Positions 1 through 8,900 of a DNA stretch of 11,701 nucleotides are shown in pieces. This DNA comes from DAIOGN01 sp036745245 (GTDB lineage Bacteria; Zixibacteria; MSB-5A5; JAUVRN01): positions 1 to 11,701 of the forward strand of contig DAIOGN010000107.1 of assembly GCA_036745245.1 (NCBI GenBank), given 5' to 3'. How positions within the stretch are numbered: position 1 is the first letter of the stretch; each line of letters begins with the position of its first letter. The position numbers and the translations under genes were made by a program. The notes under the pieces were generated by a model, which was given only the letters and a program-made list of their open reading frames with translations, did not search any database and was not told the DNA's origin.

Positions 1-96
1 GAGGGTCTGGGCCACCGGTCCGGCGATTGAAGAAGAAGCGGGCCAGGCCGCGCCGAGACAGATCGCCGTCAGTCGGAGGAAGCGCGACACAGCCAC
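1..96 (-). CDS. Exported protein of unknown function, N-terminal fragment
   Basis: Only the first 32 codons are in the window; the gene runs off the left edge. From GTG at 96 the frame is open to base 1 and reads MAVSRFLRLTAICLGAAWPA, then SSSIAGPVAQTL. Arginines followed by a hydrophobic stretch and small residues form a plausible signal peptide, with cleavage probably near SIA-G or PVA-Q. The start lies inside the last codons of the upstream lipoprotein gene, in another frame, giving a 28-base overlap. The same layout is seen at the 1762-1789 junction. GTG at 90 is an alternative start. No clear Shine-Dalgarno sequence is visible, so translational coupling is likely. The mature protein is outside the window and no function can be given. 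Confidence 0.6.
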   Translation of the reverse strand, partial: MAVSRFLRLTAICLGAAWPASSSIAGPVAQTL

Positions 97-1016
97 ACGG
101 ACGGCCCGGAATCGAGCAGGACGGGATCACGCCCGGCCACCACAGTCAGGTCCACGGGACGCGGCAGAGTTTCGGTGAGCGCAGTCACGCGATGAAGACG
201 ACCGTCGGCGTACCAGAGCAATTCTCCCGCCCGTGTGGTGACCCAGGCGTTGTGCGCTTCGGCTTCGATGCGCGCCAGAGGCTCGGAGTGCTGGATCTCC
301 CGCTGCAGATTGCCGGAGCGATCGAACACCAGGAGGCGCCGGCCGTCGACCACGAAAAGCGACCCGTCCTGCGCCGCGTCGATGTCGGTTGGCTCTTCCA
401 GCCGGCCATTGCCTGTGCCAAATCCGCCGTAGGACGCGAGGATCTCCCCGCCGGCCGAAATGCGCACGGCCTGCGGCGTGCGCTTGTCCAGGAGGAACAC
501 GTCGCCGTCGGCGGAGGCGCTCACTCCGTCGTACCAGAGCGGCGCGTCGAGATTGTCGGCTGGTGGTGCCAGGGGAATCTCTTCGATGTGGTTCAGCACG
601 CGATTGAGTCGGACGAGCCGGCGGTTCTGGCGGTCCAGCACCCACACGGTCTGGCCATCGGCGTCGAGGTCGACCGGCGAGTTGAACTGGAGCGTACCCG
701 ATCCGGATCCGCCCACTTCGCCCAGAAGCTCGCCTCCGGCTCCGTAGCGCAGGATACGGTGATTGTCGCAGTCGAGAAGATACATTTCGCCGAAGGTGGA
801 CGCGGTAAGTCGCAGGGTCTGACTCAACGGGCGAGCAGGTTGTGTCAGTTCGGCGTGCGCGGCCACCTGTACCACCACCACGTCCACGGGCGCCGCAGGC
901 GCAGGGACGCTCGCTTCAGTTGTTGGCGGAGGTTCGGCCGGGCTCTCCGGCTGGGGCTTGGCGCCGCACGAGGCCACCACGAGCGCGCACGCCAGGCTAG
1001 AACGAAAGGTGGGCAT
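69..1016 (-). CDS. Lipoprotein with NHL-like beta-propeller
   Basis: This 315-residue protein starts MPTFRSSLACALVVASC. V14-A15-S16-C17 fits a lipobox, so C17 would be lipidated and the protein anchored in the envelope. Residues 20-45 are a Pro/Ala/Glu-rich linker. From about 65 onward there are propeller-type repeats: MYLLDCDNHRILRYGAGGEL (79-97), VWVLDRQNRRLVRL (124-137), VFLLDKRTPQAVRISAGGEI (173-192), LFVVDGRRLLVFDRSGNL (220-237) and LLWYADGRLHRV (267-278). The D-x-x-N-x-R-[IL]-x-R and 'GxGNGRLEEPTDID' patterns are typical of NHL repeats, which form protein-binding propellers. The ligand is unknown. The start overlaps the previous gene by 20 bases and no Shine-Dalgarno sequence is apparent, so coupled translation is likely. 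It is probably an outer-membrane or periplasmic accessory of the locus. NHL assignment is by eye; a generic 6-bladed propeller family is the alternative. Confidence 0.85.
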   Translation of the reverse strand: MPTFRSSLACALVVASCGAKPQPESPAEPPPTTEASVPAPAAPVDVVVVQVAAHAELTQPARPLSQTLRLTASTFGEMYLLDCDNHRILRYGAGGELLGEVGGSGSGTLQFNSPVDLDADGQTVWVLDRQNRRLVRLNRVLNHIEEIPLAPPADNLDAPLWYDGVSASADGDVFLLDKRTPQAVRISAGGEILASYGGFGTGNGRLEEPTDIDAAQDGSLFVVDGRRLLVFDRSGNLQREIQHSEPLARIEAEAHNAWVTTRAGELLWYADGRLHRVTALTETLPRPVDLTVVAGRDPVLLDSGPSVWLCRASSD

Positions 1017-1789
1017 GAAGCAGTATGCGCGGATCGTGCAGGCTGGGGCTCGATTCGAGGGAGATCTTCAGGGCGTCCTGGTTTTTCGCATGCGCGTTAT
1101 GATTGTGCACGATGCGGAATGCGTCCACCGAAGCCACCACCCGATTGAGCAACGCCGCGTAGAAGGCAAATGTGCGGTTCCGCCCGGCCACCTCGGCCGA
1201 ATTGCGTAATTCGCGATAGGCCTCGCGGTTGGCGGTATCGTCCCATTGCCAGTAGGTGTCGGGCGTTTCGGGCACATACGGTCGCGACGGGTCGATGATG
1301 CGGCCGGCCGTGTTGTACTCGTCGCGGTTCTGATAGAATTCCAGGCGCTCGAGGAAATCGTCGTCCTTGCCGGTGGGATTTAGCTGCGCGTGCGCCACCG
1401 CGAAGCTGGTGGCATCCTCGGTTTTCCACGCGTCGCGCCGGTCGAAGATGAGCGCGAGGCTCCAGATCACCGCCTCCGCCCCGATGAACACTTTGGCGCG
1501 ACCGCCGGCGTCTGCGTACACGTGACCCGCGCCGGGCAGTAGCAACGACAGCCCCACAGCCGCCCAGGGGGACTTCGTGCCATACGCTTTTTCTTCGTCA
1601 GCCTTCGGGCCCGCCGGTGGCATGGTGGGCATGCCGGGCAACGCCTGCCACGCCAGCTCGCTTGCCGCTTCGGCCTCGCTCAANNNNNNNNNNATTTCGT
1701 CACGAACGCGTCGGCACACGGCTGGCCGCCAGGGCACTCGGTGCCGAGGCGAGAAGAGCGATCAGAACGAGTAGGCCACGCGTACCCAT
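997..1789 (-). CDS. DUF5683-like 'PGAGxxY' membrane protein, frame broken at assembly gap
   Basis: The body (997-1683, 228 residues) is a paralogue of the gene just upstream. It has TKSPWAAVGLSLLLPGAGHVYADAGGRAKVF as the first membrane segment and turn, a second hydrophobic segment (GAEAVIWSLALIF), a tyrosine/tryptophan-rich middle (DTYWQWDD) and a third apolar segment (FAFYAALLNRVVASVDAF). It ends in SF. The N-terminus is best placed at ATG 1789: MGTRGLLVLIALLASAPSAL, then AAS, is an excellent signal peptide, preceded by GGAGG at 1803-1807. That frame meets TGA at 1700-1702, six bases before the ten-N gap. The lengthwise ORF through the Ns begins instead with an Arg-rich peptide (MPWRPAVCRRVRDE) that does not look like a start. 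A base error next to the gap, plus an arbitrary gap length, would reconcile the two; a true frameshift is possible. The function of the family is unknown to me. DUF5683 is the closest family I recall. Confidence 0.7.
1684..1693. other. Assembly gap of ten Ns
   Basis: Exactly ten undetermined bases lie inside the 5' part of the second DUF5683-like gene. The number is typical of a scaffolder placeholder, so the true distance is unknown and the reading frame across it cannot be trusted. Confidence 0.95.
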
Positions 1790-2619
1790 GGCGTGGGAGT
1801 GTCCTCCAGATTCACGACTTTCAGATCGACGTCGAAGCGGCGCGCGTGCTGCGCCTGACGGTTGTAACTCTTGGCTGCGAACGCCGCCTCCAGGGCCGAC
1901 ACGAGATGATTGGCAATGACCACAATGCCCGCGGCCCTCGCATGGTCGTACTTCTTGTTGGCGTCTTCACGCATCCCCACGTACTCGTACCGCCGAGCCG
2001 AGGTGAAACTCACCTCCGGAGTCGTGGAGTTGATGGGGCTCTCGATCTGCTGGAGATCGTCCCAGCCCCACACGAACTGGTCGTACTTGCCGATGTTTTC
2101 GTAGTATTCGTGGTTGACGTTGGCCACCGTGTCGCCGTTTTCAGTGATGGTGTAGGGCAGGTGGTGCGGAAACACATCGTCGTCGTGCCACTTTTCGATT
2201 CCGCGGTGCGTGTTGAGGTTGTCCCAGTACGCCTGTTCCACCCAGTGAGTGCGCGCATACTGTTCGTACTGCGCGGTGAGGTCGTCGCCTTCCCCGTCGT
2301 ACTTGAAGTACCCCAGCCAGCCCAGAGCCTCGATCCCCAGAAAGATCGCGCCCTTGAGCTTGCTGCCGGTGTAGAACTGACCCGCGCCGGGCACCAGAAG
2401 GCTGAGCGCGAACGCCTTGGCCACCGACTTGGTCTTGAAGTCGTAGATCGGAGCGCCAGCTTGCGGCGTCGCGGGCAGCGGAGCGTCGGCCAGCTGCGGG
2501 CCCCCGGATTCTGTGTACTGATACACGTCGAGCGCCTGGTCGCCGCGTTCCGTGATGGTTTGCCCGAAGGCGGGAGCCGAGAGGGCCGCCGCCGCGATAA
2601 GAGCGGCTGATATGCGCAT
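1762..2619 (-). CDS. DUF5683-like 'PGAGQFY' membrane protein with signal peptide
   Basis: From ATG 2619 the protein has 285 residues and begins MRISAALIAAAALSAPAFGQ, a clean signal peptide with probable cleavage after AFG. ATG 2631 would add MGNR; 2619 is preferred because GGGA lies six bases upstream. Residues 64-84 (TKSVAKAFALSLLVPGAGQF) carry the hallmark PGAGQFY turn followed by K-x-K-G, and 89-106 form a second hydrophobic segment (GAIFLGIEALGWLGYF). Residues 107-225 are polar and rich in Tyr, Trp and Asp (YDQFVWGWDD). A third apolar segment lies at 228-248 (AAGIVVIANHLVSALEAAF). The last residues, WVRVAYSF, alternate like a beta strand and end in Phe, as many outer-membrane proteins do. 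It starts 14 bases after the protease stop and overlaps the next gene by 28. The family occurs in the Bacteroidota/FCB group; its biochemical role is unknown to me. Confidence 0.82.
   Translation of the reverse strand: MRISAALIAAAALSAPAFGQTITERGDQALDVYQYTESGGPQLADAPLPATPQAGAPIYDFKTKSVAKAFALSLLVPGAGQFYTGSKLKGAIFLGIEALGWLGYFKYDGEGDDLTAQYEQYARTHWVEQAYWDNLNTHRGIEKWHDDDVFPHHLPYTITENGDTVANVNHEYYENIGKYDQFVWGWDDLQQIESPINSTTPEVSFTSARRYEYVGMREDANKKYDHARAAGIVVIANHLVSALEAAFAAKSYNRQAQHARRFDVDLKVVNLEDTPTPWVRVAYSF
1803..1807 (-). promoter_or_regulatory. Probable ribosome binding site of the second DUF5683-like gene
   Basis: GGAGG on the minus strand lies 13 bases before ATG 1789. The spacing is longer than usual. 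GGAG and CTCC four bases apart (GGAGGACACTCC) could form a small hairpin that hides the site until ribosomes translating the upstream gene open it. It supports 1789 as the start. Confidence 0.45.
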
Positions 2620-2625
2620 TCTGTT

Positions 2626-2629
2626 TCCC
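2626..2629 (-). promoter_or_regulatory. Weak ribosome binding site deciding the 2619 start
   Basis: GGGA ends six bases before ATG 2619. Nothing similar precedes the alternative ATG 2631, which begins only two bases after the upstream TGA stop. Both starts give a signal peptide, so the choice matters little for the product. Confidence 0.4.
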
Positions 2630-2633
2630 ATGT

Positions 2634-5600
2634 TCACGGTATGATGGCCACCTTGCAGAACTCCACGACTTCCTTGCCGGCCTGCGTAGCCTGCACACGG
2701 CAGAAGTACACGCCGGGGGCCACGCCGGAGGCGTCCCAGATCCATTCGTTGTCCATGCCACCGGCGCCGGAACTCTGCGCGCGCCGGATTTCGTTGCCTG
2801 CCAGATCGTAGATGCGCAGTTCCACGGGCGATGACTCTCCCAGATAGTAACGGATCGCCACCGGTCCGCGTGAGGCCGGATTGGGGTAGGCGAACACCGA
2901 TTCCTTCTCAAGCGAAGACGAGGCGGGTTGAGGCGCCGCCACCCCGGTGCCGTCCCAGCGGTTGGTCTTGCTCATGTTGCCGCGCGACTGTGTCCATGCT
3001 CCCGGCTGCGTGGTGCGTGCGGCTGCGCGCTGTGCCCAGATGGTGCCCGTGGTGGAACGTGCCAGGATGACTAGCGAGTCGGTTCCGGAAGGCAGCGCGG
3101 CCAACGACACCACCGTGTCGCCCACGAAGAGCGGCCAGCCAGCCAGTTTGGTGCGGTCGGGTTGATAGGCCTGAACTTCACCGTCGGCGCCGCCGAAGAA
3201 CAGGACACCGTCCGTTACCACAGCGGAGGTGACTGGTGCCCCGTAGTAATAGTCGTTCGCGCGCAGCGGGAAACCGGTCTCGAGTGTCAGGTTCGGTTGA
3301 AAGCCCATCTGCCGATCGCCTGCGGCACCATAAATGTTGGGGAAGCCGTCGCCGTCGTGATCGCCGGCCGACAGCGGGCCGGTGAACGTCATGCGCGGGT
3401 CGTTCTGCGCGGCGATCGAGGGCGCTCCCGAATAGTCGATTCGATACAACTGTGAGCCGTCGCGTCCGAATAGCTCGTCTGTGCCATCGCGGTCGGTGTC
3501 CACGGCGACCAGCGAATGCATCGTTTTCCCAAGCAACGTGAACGAAGCGGTTGCAGGCGGGGTGAATTTGGCCAATCCGTCGTCCACCGCGATCAGGAGC
3601 TGGTGACCGGGCTCGGCCACGCACCAGTCGCGGACAAAGCCTCCGGCGTCAACGACCTCCCAGGTCAGATCGTCGAAATACACGCCCACTCCGTTCCATG
3701 CAGACAGATACATTTCGTCGTCACCATCGCCATTGGCATCGAACCACACAGGCGGCTGCAGCGGTGTGCCGCCGAGCGAATACGTGGCCACGGTATCGGC
3801 CCAGCCATCTGCGTTGGCGTCGACGGGTGTCCACACGTAGATCCGCCCATTGGCATCCACGGCCGACACGAGGCGAACACCCCCCGCACCCGTCCCCACG
3901 GAGGGAGACGTCACCACCGTTGTGTCGCAGCGGGCCCAGCCCGAGAGCCTCACGGTGTCGGCGGTCTGATCAAACTTCGGCTGAATGGCCACGGCCAGAT
4001 CACCGGGGAGCTGATTCAACAGCGCGGCACCGTTGGCCCGCCATCCCAAGACGTAGCGGCCCGAGGCGGCGAGCACCGTGTCGCCTGAGATTACCGTGAG
4101 ATCCGGTGCGGGGCTCGCTCCGGCAGCGCGCGGCCATCCGCGCACGGCCGACTCACGGCGCAGCTTGAGCGTCATGTGGTGAAGCGGTATCGTACCGGGA
4201 GGAATCACGGGTGAAATGTCGAAGACTCGCAGCCCGGAAGGCGCGCCCGTGTGCGACCTGGTGGATGGATTGGTCGCCGGACCGAATTCATCGTTGCCGT
4301 CGCCCGAAAACAGTTCGCGCTGCCCTCCATAGTAGGTGAAGTAATTGCCGCCAAAGTCCACGAGCCCGTCGGCTTCCTCCACTTCCAGGAAGCGCCTGAA
4401 GCGGTCCCACTGCAGGGTGTTGGCGTGGAAGTTGTTGAGGAGGAACGGATCCGACTCGACCTCGGGCACCGACTGCCAGGCCACTTCTTCATCGACGTGC
4501 CAGATCAACAGGCCCCCGGGTTCGCCGGGCTGGAAGAACTGGAAGTCGTAGTCCCGGCCGAGCACGCGGCAGGAATCGATCTCGTTTATGTCTGTGGGGT
4601 TGCAGGTGGACGGGCCGAGCACACAGTTGAAGCTGGAATCGAAGCGAATGCCCACGCCCTGATCGAAAGGCACCGTCGGGTTGGTATTCAGATCCTGGTC
4701 GGGCGAACGGAATTCCGCCAGGTAATATTCGCGCGCGCTGATGGGAATCTTGAGGATCTGGTTGAAGGGCGTGCTGCCCTCGGCCACGCTCAGAATGAAC
4801 GGGCGAACGGAATCGGAGTTCACATGATCGCGCGCCAGAATGCTGTCGGGCGTGGCCACCAACGGGTCGATGAAGCCGAGGTACGCACGCGACCAGGCGT
4901 CGGGAAGCACGGGCAGAAGGTCGAAGAACGTGTCCGGCTCCCAGTTCACGCCGAACTGGATCCCCACCTGCTGCGCGTTGTTGTCCATGAGGGAGAAATC
5001 ACCCACCTGCGTGGTGCCCGTGCGGGTGCTGTAGATGTCCGGCATTCCCAGCGCATGGCCGAGCTCATGCGCAGTGACTCCGTTCAAACCTGTGCCGCGA
5101 TTGTCCTGCGTCTGCGTTTCCGGCAGGAACAGGCCCTCCTCCACGAACGCGGTCCCGCCGTCCACCGGCACGAACAGGGCCGTGTCGAGCAGGCGCACGA
5201 AGGCCGAGTACAGATCGCACGGTGTGGGGGTCACCGGGCTGAAGTCGTGCTGTGCGTCCGACCCCGCGTGGAAGAGCATCACCACGTCGTAGTCGGAGAA
5301 CAGGAAGTCGGGGTCGAGGTCGGCCTTCTGCACGGCGTCGATGAGCAGGTAAGCCAGACCCTCGTTGGGTGGTTGCAACCCGTAGTAGCACATGGTCGAA
5401 TCGAGGGTGTAGGCGGAGTCGCGCGCGGTGGGAAACACGTCGTACGTGAGGGTGAGACGGCCGTTGGACACCACTCCGTAGTATTGCGTCACGGCCCGCA
5501 TCACGGTGTTGAAGAAGTCGCGGTTGTGGGGCGCCGTCTCAAAGGCGTGCCCTTCTTCTGCGAAGAACTGGAGAGAATCGCGCAGATCGAGGTGGCCGTT

Positions 5601-5909
5601 GCCCGTGCTGCGCGCATCGTCGGGCGATTCCAGCTTGAACTGCACACGCAAGACCGCCACCGTCACCGTCTTCAGGCGAGCCGCCGATTCGGCGGTGGGC
5701 AGAGCCAGCCGATGCGAACGGTCGAGCCCCAGCACGTTTCGCGTCGACGGCACGTGCCCCACGACGGCCTGCGTTCCCACGAATACCGGGGGGTGCACGG
5801 ACTCCGCCGTATCACGCACGATGCGGCGGATCGGAAGATCCGCCGCACACACTTCGCCCCCACCCCACAAGGCGGCCGCCACGGCCGCCACCCGCCATGC
5901 GTGCTTCAT
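2634..5909 (-). CDS. Secreted M6-family metalloprotease with FG-GAP-like repeats and YPNP C-terminal domain
   Basis: This 1091-residue exported protease starts with MKHAWRVAAVAAALWGGGEV, a signal peptide with probable cleavage near CAA-D23. The peptidase domain spans about 80-570. HELGHALGMPD at 281-291 is the HExxHxxGxPD zinc site of M6 (immune inhibitor A-like) enzymes; H281 and H285 should bind zinc and E282 act as the general base. FSLMDNN (305-311) resembles the Met-turn that follows. Residues 590-980 are a repeat region with four calcium-type Dx[DN]xDG loops (about 697, 724, 804 and 850) and AWNG/GEVQAYQPD strands, like FG-GAP or PQQ propellers. Residues 1007-1091 are a YPNP...LRIYDLAGNEIR...WIWDASGVAPGVYFCRVQA domain of the FlgD-Ig or T9SS sorting-tail type. 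The ATG directly abuts the TAG of the upstream barrel gene, and no good Shine-Dalgarno is visible, so translation is probably coupled. Substrate unknown. It is a likely client of the adjacent PorV/PorU-like pair (inference). Confidence 0.92.
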   Translation of the reverse strand: MKHAWRVAAVAAALWGGGEVCAADLPIRRIVRDTAESVHPPVFVGTQAVVGHVPSTRNVLGLDRSHRLALPTAESAARLKTVTVAVLRVQFKLESPDDARSTGNGHLDLRDSLQFFAEEGHAFETAPHNRDFFNTVMRAVTQYYGVVSNGRLTLTYDVFPTARDSAYTLDSTMCYYGLQPPNEGLAYLLIDAVQKADLDPDFLFSDYDVVMLFHAGSDAQHDFSPVTPTPCDLYSAFVRLLDTALFVPVDGGTAFVEEGLFLPETQTQDNRGTGLNGVTAHELGHALGMPDIYSTRTGTTQVGDFSLMDNNAQQVGIQFGVNWEPDTFFDLLPVLPDAWSRAYLGFIDPLVATPDSILARDHVNSDSVRPFILSVAEGSTPFNQILKIPISAREYYLAEFRSPDQDLNTNPTVPFDQGVGIRFDSSFNCVLGPSTCNPTDINEIDSCRVLGRDYDFQFFQPGEPGGLLIWHVDEEVAWQSVPEVESDPFLLNNFHANTLQWDRFRRFLEVEEADGLVDFGGNYFTYYGGQRELFSGDGNDEFGPATNPSTRSHTGAPSGLRVFDISPVIPPGTIPLHHMTLKLRRESAVRGWPRAAGASPAPDLTVISGDTVLAASGRYVLGWRANGAALLNQLPGDLAVAIQPKFDQTADTVRLSGWARCDTTVVTSPSVGTGAGGVRLVSAVDANGRIYVWTPVDANADGWADTVATYSLGGTPLQPPVWFDANGDGDDEMYLSAWNGVGVYFDDLTWEVVDAGGFVRDWCVAEPGHQLLIAVDDGLAKFTPPATASFTLLGKTMHSLVAVDTDRDGTDELFGRDGSQLYRIDYSGAPSIAAQNDPRMTFTGPLSAGDHDGDGFPNIYGAAGDRQMGFQPNLTLETGFPLRANDYYYGAPVTSAVVTDGVLFFGGADGEVQAYQPDRTKLAGWPLFVGDTVVSLAALPSGTDSLVILARSTTGTIWAQRAAARTTQPGAWTQSRGNMSKTNRWDGTGVAAPQPASSSLEKESVFAYPNPASRGPVAIRYYLGESSPVELRIYDLAGNEIRRAQSSGAGGMDNEWIWDASGVAPGVYFCRVQATQAGKEVVEFCKVAIIP

Positions 5910-8900
5910 CTACCAGCGCACGGAGAGCGACAGTCGGGTGGTGTTGTCGAGAGGCTGGTTGGACGACGACGACGGGATGTACGCGAAATCGAACTGGAAC
6001 ACCTTGTAGGCGATCCCGGCGCCGAGCGTCGGCTTTTTGATGTCGCCCTGGCGGTCGTAAATGTAGCCGCCGCGCAGAGCGATGAACGATCCGTACTGAT
6101 ACTCAAGCCCGCCGTTGAAGATGGCCTCATCCAGCTGTTCGCCGAAATCGGCGCTCGTCCAGCCGATGAGATCCTTGTTCACCTCGCCCACCAGCGTGAG
6201 CTTGTTGAACGGCGTGTGGATCAGCCGGTAGGCCAGACCCACCGCGAGATTGCGCGGCAGCGGGTCGGCCTGGGCCGCATCGATGTAGGAAATGTTGGGG
6301 CCGAGATTGGTGATCGCGATACCCAGATCGAGCTTCTTGATCGGCGTGTTCCAGAGCGTGCCCACGTCCAGCGCGAGGCCGGTGGCCGTGCCCTGTCCCT
6401 GTTCGGCGCCCGCTCCCTGGTCGGCCAGGTGCGAGTAGATGATCTTGGCCGAGAGTCCCGCCGCCAGCGTGCGATGCAGCCGCGTACCGTACGACAGCGT
6501 GGCTGCGAGTTCGAACGTGCCGAATTCACCGAGCACATTACCGAACTCGTCCACGCGCGTCTGCGTGCCCAGGCTCAGGAAGGTGATGTTGGCGCCCATG
6601 GTGCCCCAGCCCTTCACGGGCATGACACCGCCGAAGAATTCGTAATACAGGTCGTCAGCCAGCGTGGGCAGCCACTTCACGTGCATGAACGTGATCTCCT
6701 TGCGCGGCTTGCCGTACACCACCACGCGATCGGAGGCGGCGAACCAGCGTTCGCCCGAGCGCTCGCTCATGCCGGACACCTGGTAGTCCTCCAGGTTGCC
6801 TTCGGTGTAGCGGTACCACTCGCCTTCCCCGCGATACTCCACCGTGCCGTACTCCGTGCCGGCCAGCACGTGGTTGCCTTCTGCCTGTAGCGAGCGGATC
6901 ACCGAACCGGGCACGGCGCTGAACACCTCGAGCTTGCGCCCCGCCGCGATCTCATCGCCCTCCAGAAAGTTGTCGCTCTTGATTCGTGCCGCGAGCAGAT
7001 CCGCGCGATCGGGCGCGTCCTGCCCCACGAACTTCTCGGCCAGGGCCCTGGCCGTGGTGGCCGCCCCGACGGCTTCCACGGCATAGCCGTAACGATGCAC
7101 GTGCGAGTCGGTGCCGATGGACACCACGCCCTTCGACGTGCCGATCCACAGCACTCCGTCGGCTGTGCGCGTGAGCGCGGTCACGTCACCGCGCAGCGCC
7201 AGGTGGTACGGGATGCGAATGGAGGTGCCGGCCTGCAGTTCACCGGCATCCAGAGCATTGTATTTGATCAGTGAATCGGCCCAGCGAGCGGCGAGTAGCG
7301 AGTCCTGAATGTTGAAGACTTTGCCGGGGAGCTTGGCCACGTTGTCCCCCAGCGTGGTCTGGTAAACGAACTGGCTCGACCACTGGCCCGAGGCCTGGTC
7401 GAAGCGCACCAGTTCGGTGCCGTCGTAGGCGAACACGTCATTTTCGCCAAGCACAAAGATCTTTTTGGCCGGACCATAGCTCCAGCCCTGGTTGTCGCCG
7501 AAATGGGTCCAGGTGGGACTGTAGCGTGAGATCCCCTCATCGGTGCCCATCCACAACACGCCCGACGGGCTCACCTTGAGGTCGTGAATCATGCCACGGG
7601 CCGGTCCCGCGGCCGAATCCGACAGGGCCACGGAGCGCCCGTCCACATACATGAGCACGCCACGCGAGGTGCCGAGGTACAGCGACTTGTCGCGGCTGTC
7701 CAGGGCCGTCACTTCGCCGGGGAGATTCAGGGCGAAGGGAAACGTGAGCTTCTCCGGCAGATAGGTCACGATGGCGCGCGATGCGAGCACCTGAAGACGG
7801 AAGGCGTCGTCGTCTTCGAAGCGCTTCGATTCCACGATGCCTTTCATTTCATCAATGAGGTCGGCCAGGTATGTGGGGTCGGCGTTGAGTACGTCGTTGG
7901 CGTCGAACAGGGTTTGCATGTTCACCGTGAGCGTCTCGGGAACAGACTCCGTCAGCGCCTTCACGTTGTCCCAGGCCCTGCGCAGCGAATCGGTGGGCAC
8001 CATCTGATTGAGCCGGGCCACCTGCGCCACGCGCGCATTCAACTCTTCGCCTTCGGGCAAGCCGGTGCGCGACCGGATGATGCCCAGCAGGTTCTCCGAG
8101 GCGTCCGGCTCGTACACGTCGCCGGTCTTCCAGATTCCGTAGTCCACACGCGCGGAGAATTCAGACTCCGCTGAAAGCTCGGAGGCGCCGGCCCGCGCAT
8201 TGTGCGAGGGCGGAGTGGCGCGCAACAGCTCGGGGTCGTTGCCGGTTCTGGCGCGACTCCCGCTGAGATAGGCCGGGGCATTCTGAGCCACTACTTTGAC
8301 CACGGACTGGTCGCCCGTGGCGCCCGACGTGATCCGCAGCCGTGAACGGTCTCCCGAGGGCACCACGCGAGCGGTCACACCCGACTCGAGGAGCACGGCA
8401 TCGATGGCGCTCTGCACGGCCTTCTCGAAGTCTGCCGCCGTGGAGTACACGCCGCCGGGAACGGTGAGGGGAGCCGATTCCTGCCCGTCCACGTTGAGCG
8501 TGAAGACCACACCTTCCGCGGGAATGTTCATCGGGGTCACACGAGGGTTGTCGAATTCGTCGGATTCGAAGTAGCCCGCCGACGCCTGCGTGAGAATCCA
8601 GATGTCGTAGCGCGTGTAGTTGCGCTCGGGCACGTCGTTCTCCACCACGGCGAAGCGCGAGATCGTGCGGTCGCGCGGAACGGGCACATTCATCCACAGA
8701 TCGGAGAGTGGATAGCGACCCAGGCCCGCCGGGTTCCAGTGGGTGGCGGTGGCGTCATCGGCGACAGCCACGAACGCCTCCCCCATGCCCGCGGGGCGCG
8801 CACCGGACGCGATGCGCAGAAACAGCACCGCCGCCTCGGAAATGTTGGCATACGTCTGGGCGGTGGGGATTGCCGAGATCACGCTCGCGATCGCCACCAG

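Noticed and set aside
27..2610. Long plus-strand frames 27-1148 and 1741-2610
   Set aside because: They are antisense shadows of the lipoprotein and the first PGAG gene, with no signal peptide, domain or ribosome binding site.
4251..6890. 879-codon open frame on the plus strand
   Set aside because: It is codon-aligned antisense to the protease and barrel genes, which share a frame, and even spans both. Its composition is His/Arg/Val-rich with no recognisable motif. In high-GC DNA such frames stay open by chance.
6921..7085. LysM-like stretch in the barrel insertion (LLAARIKSDNFLEGDEIAAG, then RKLEV)
   Set aside because: The GDxIxxGxxLxV ending resembles LysM, but the first half of the motif is missing and the match is too weak to call.
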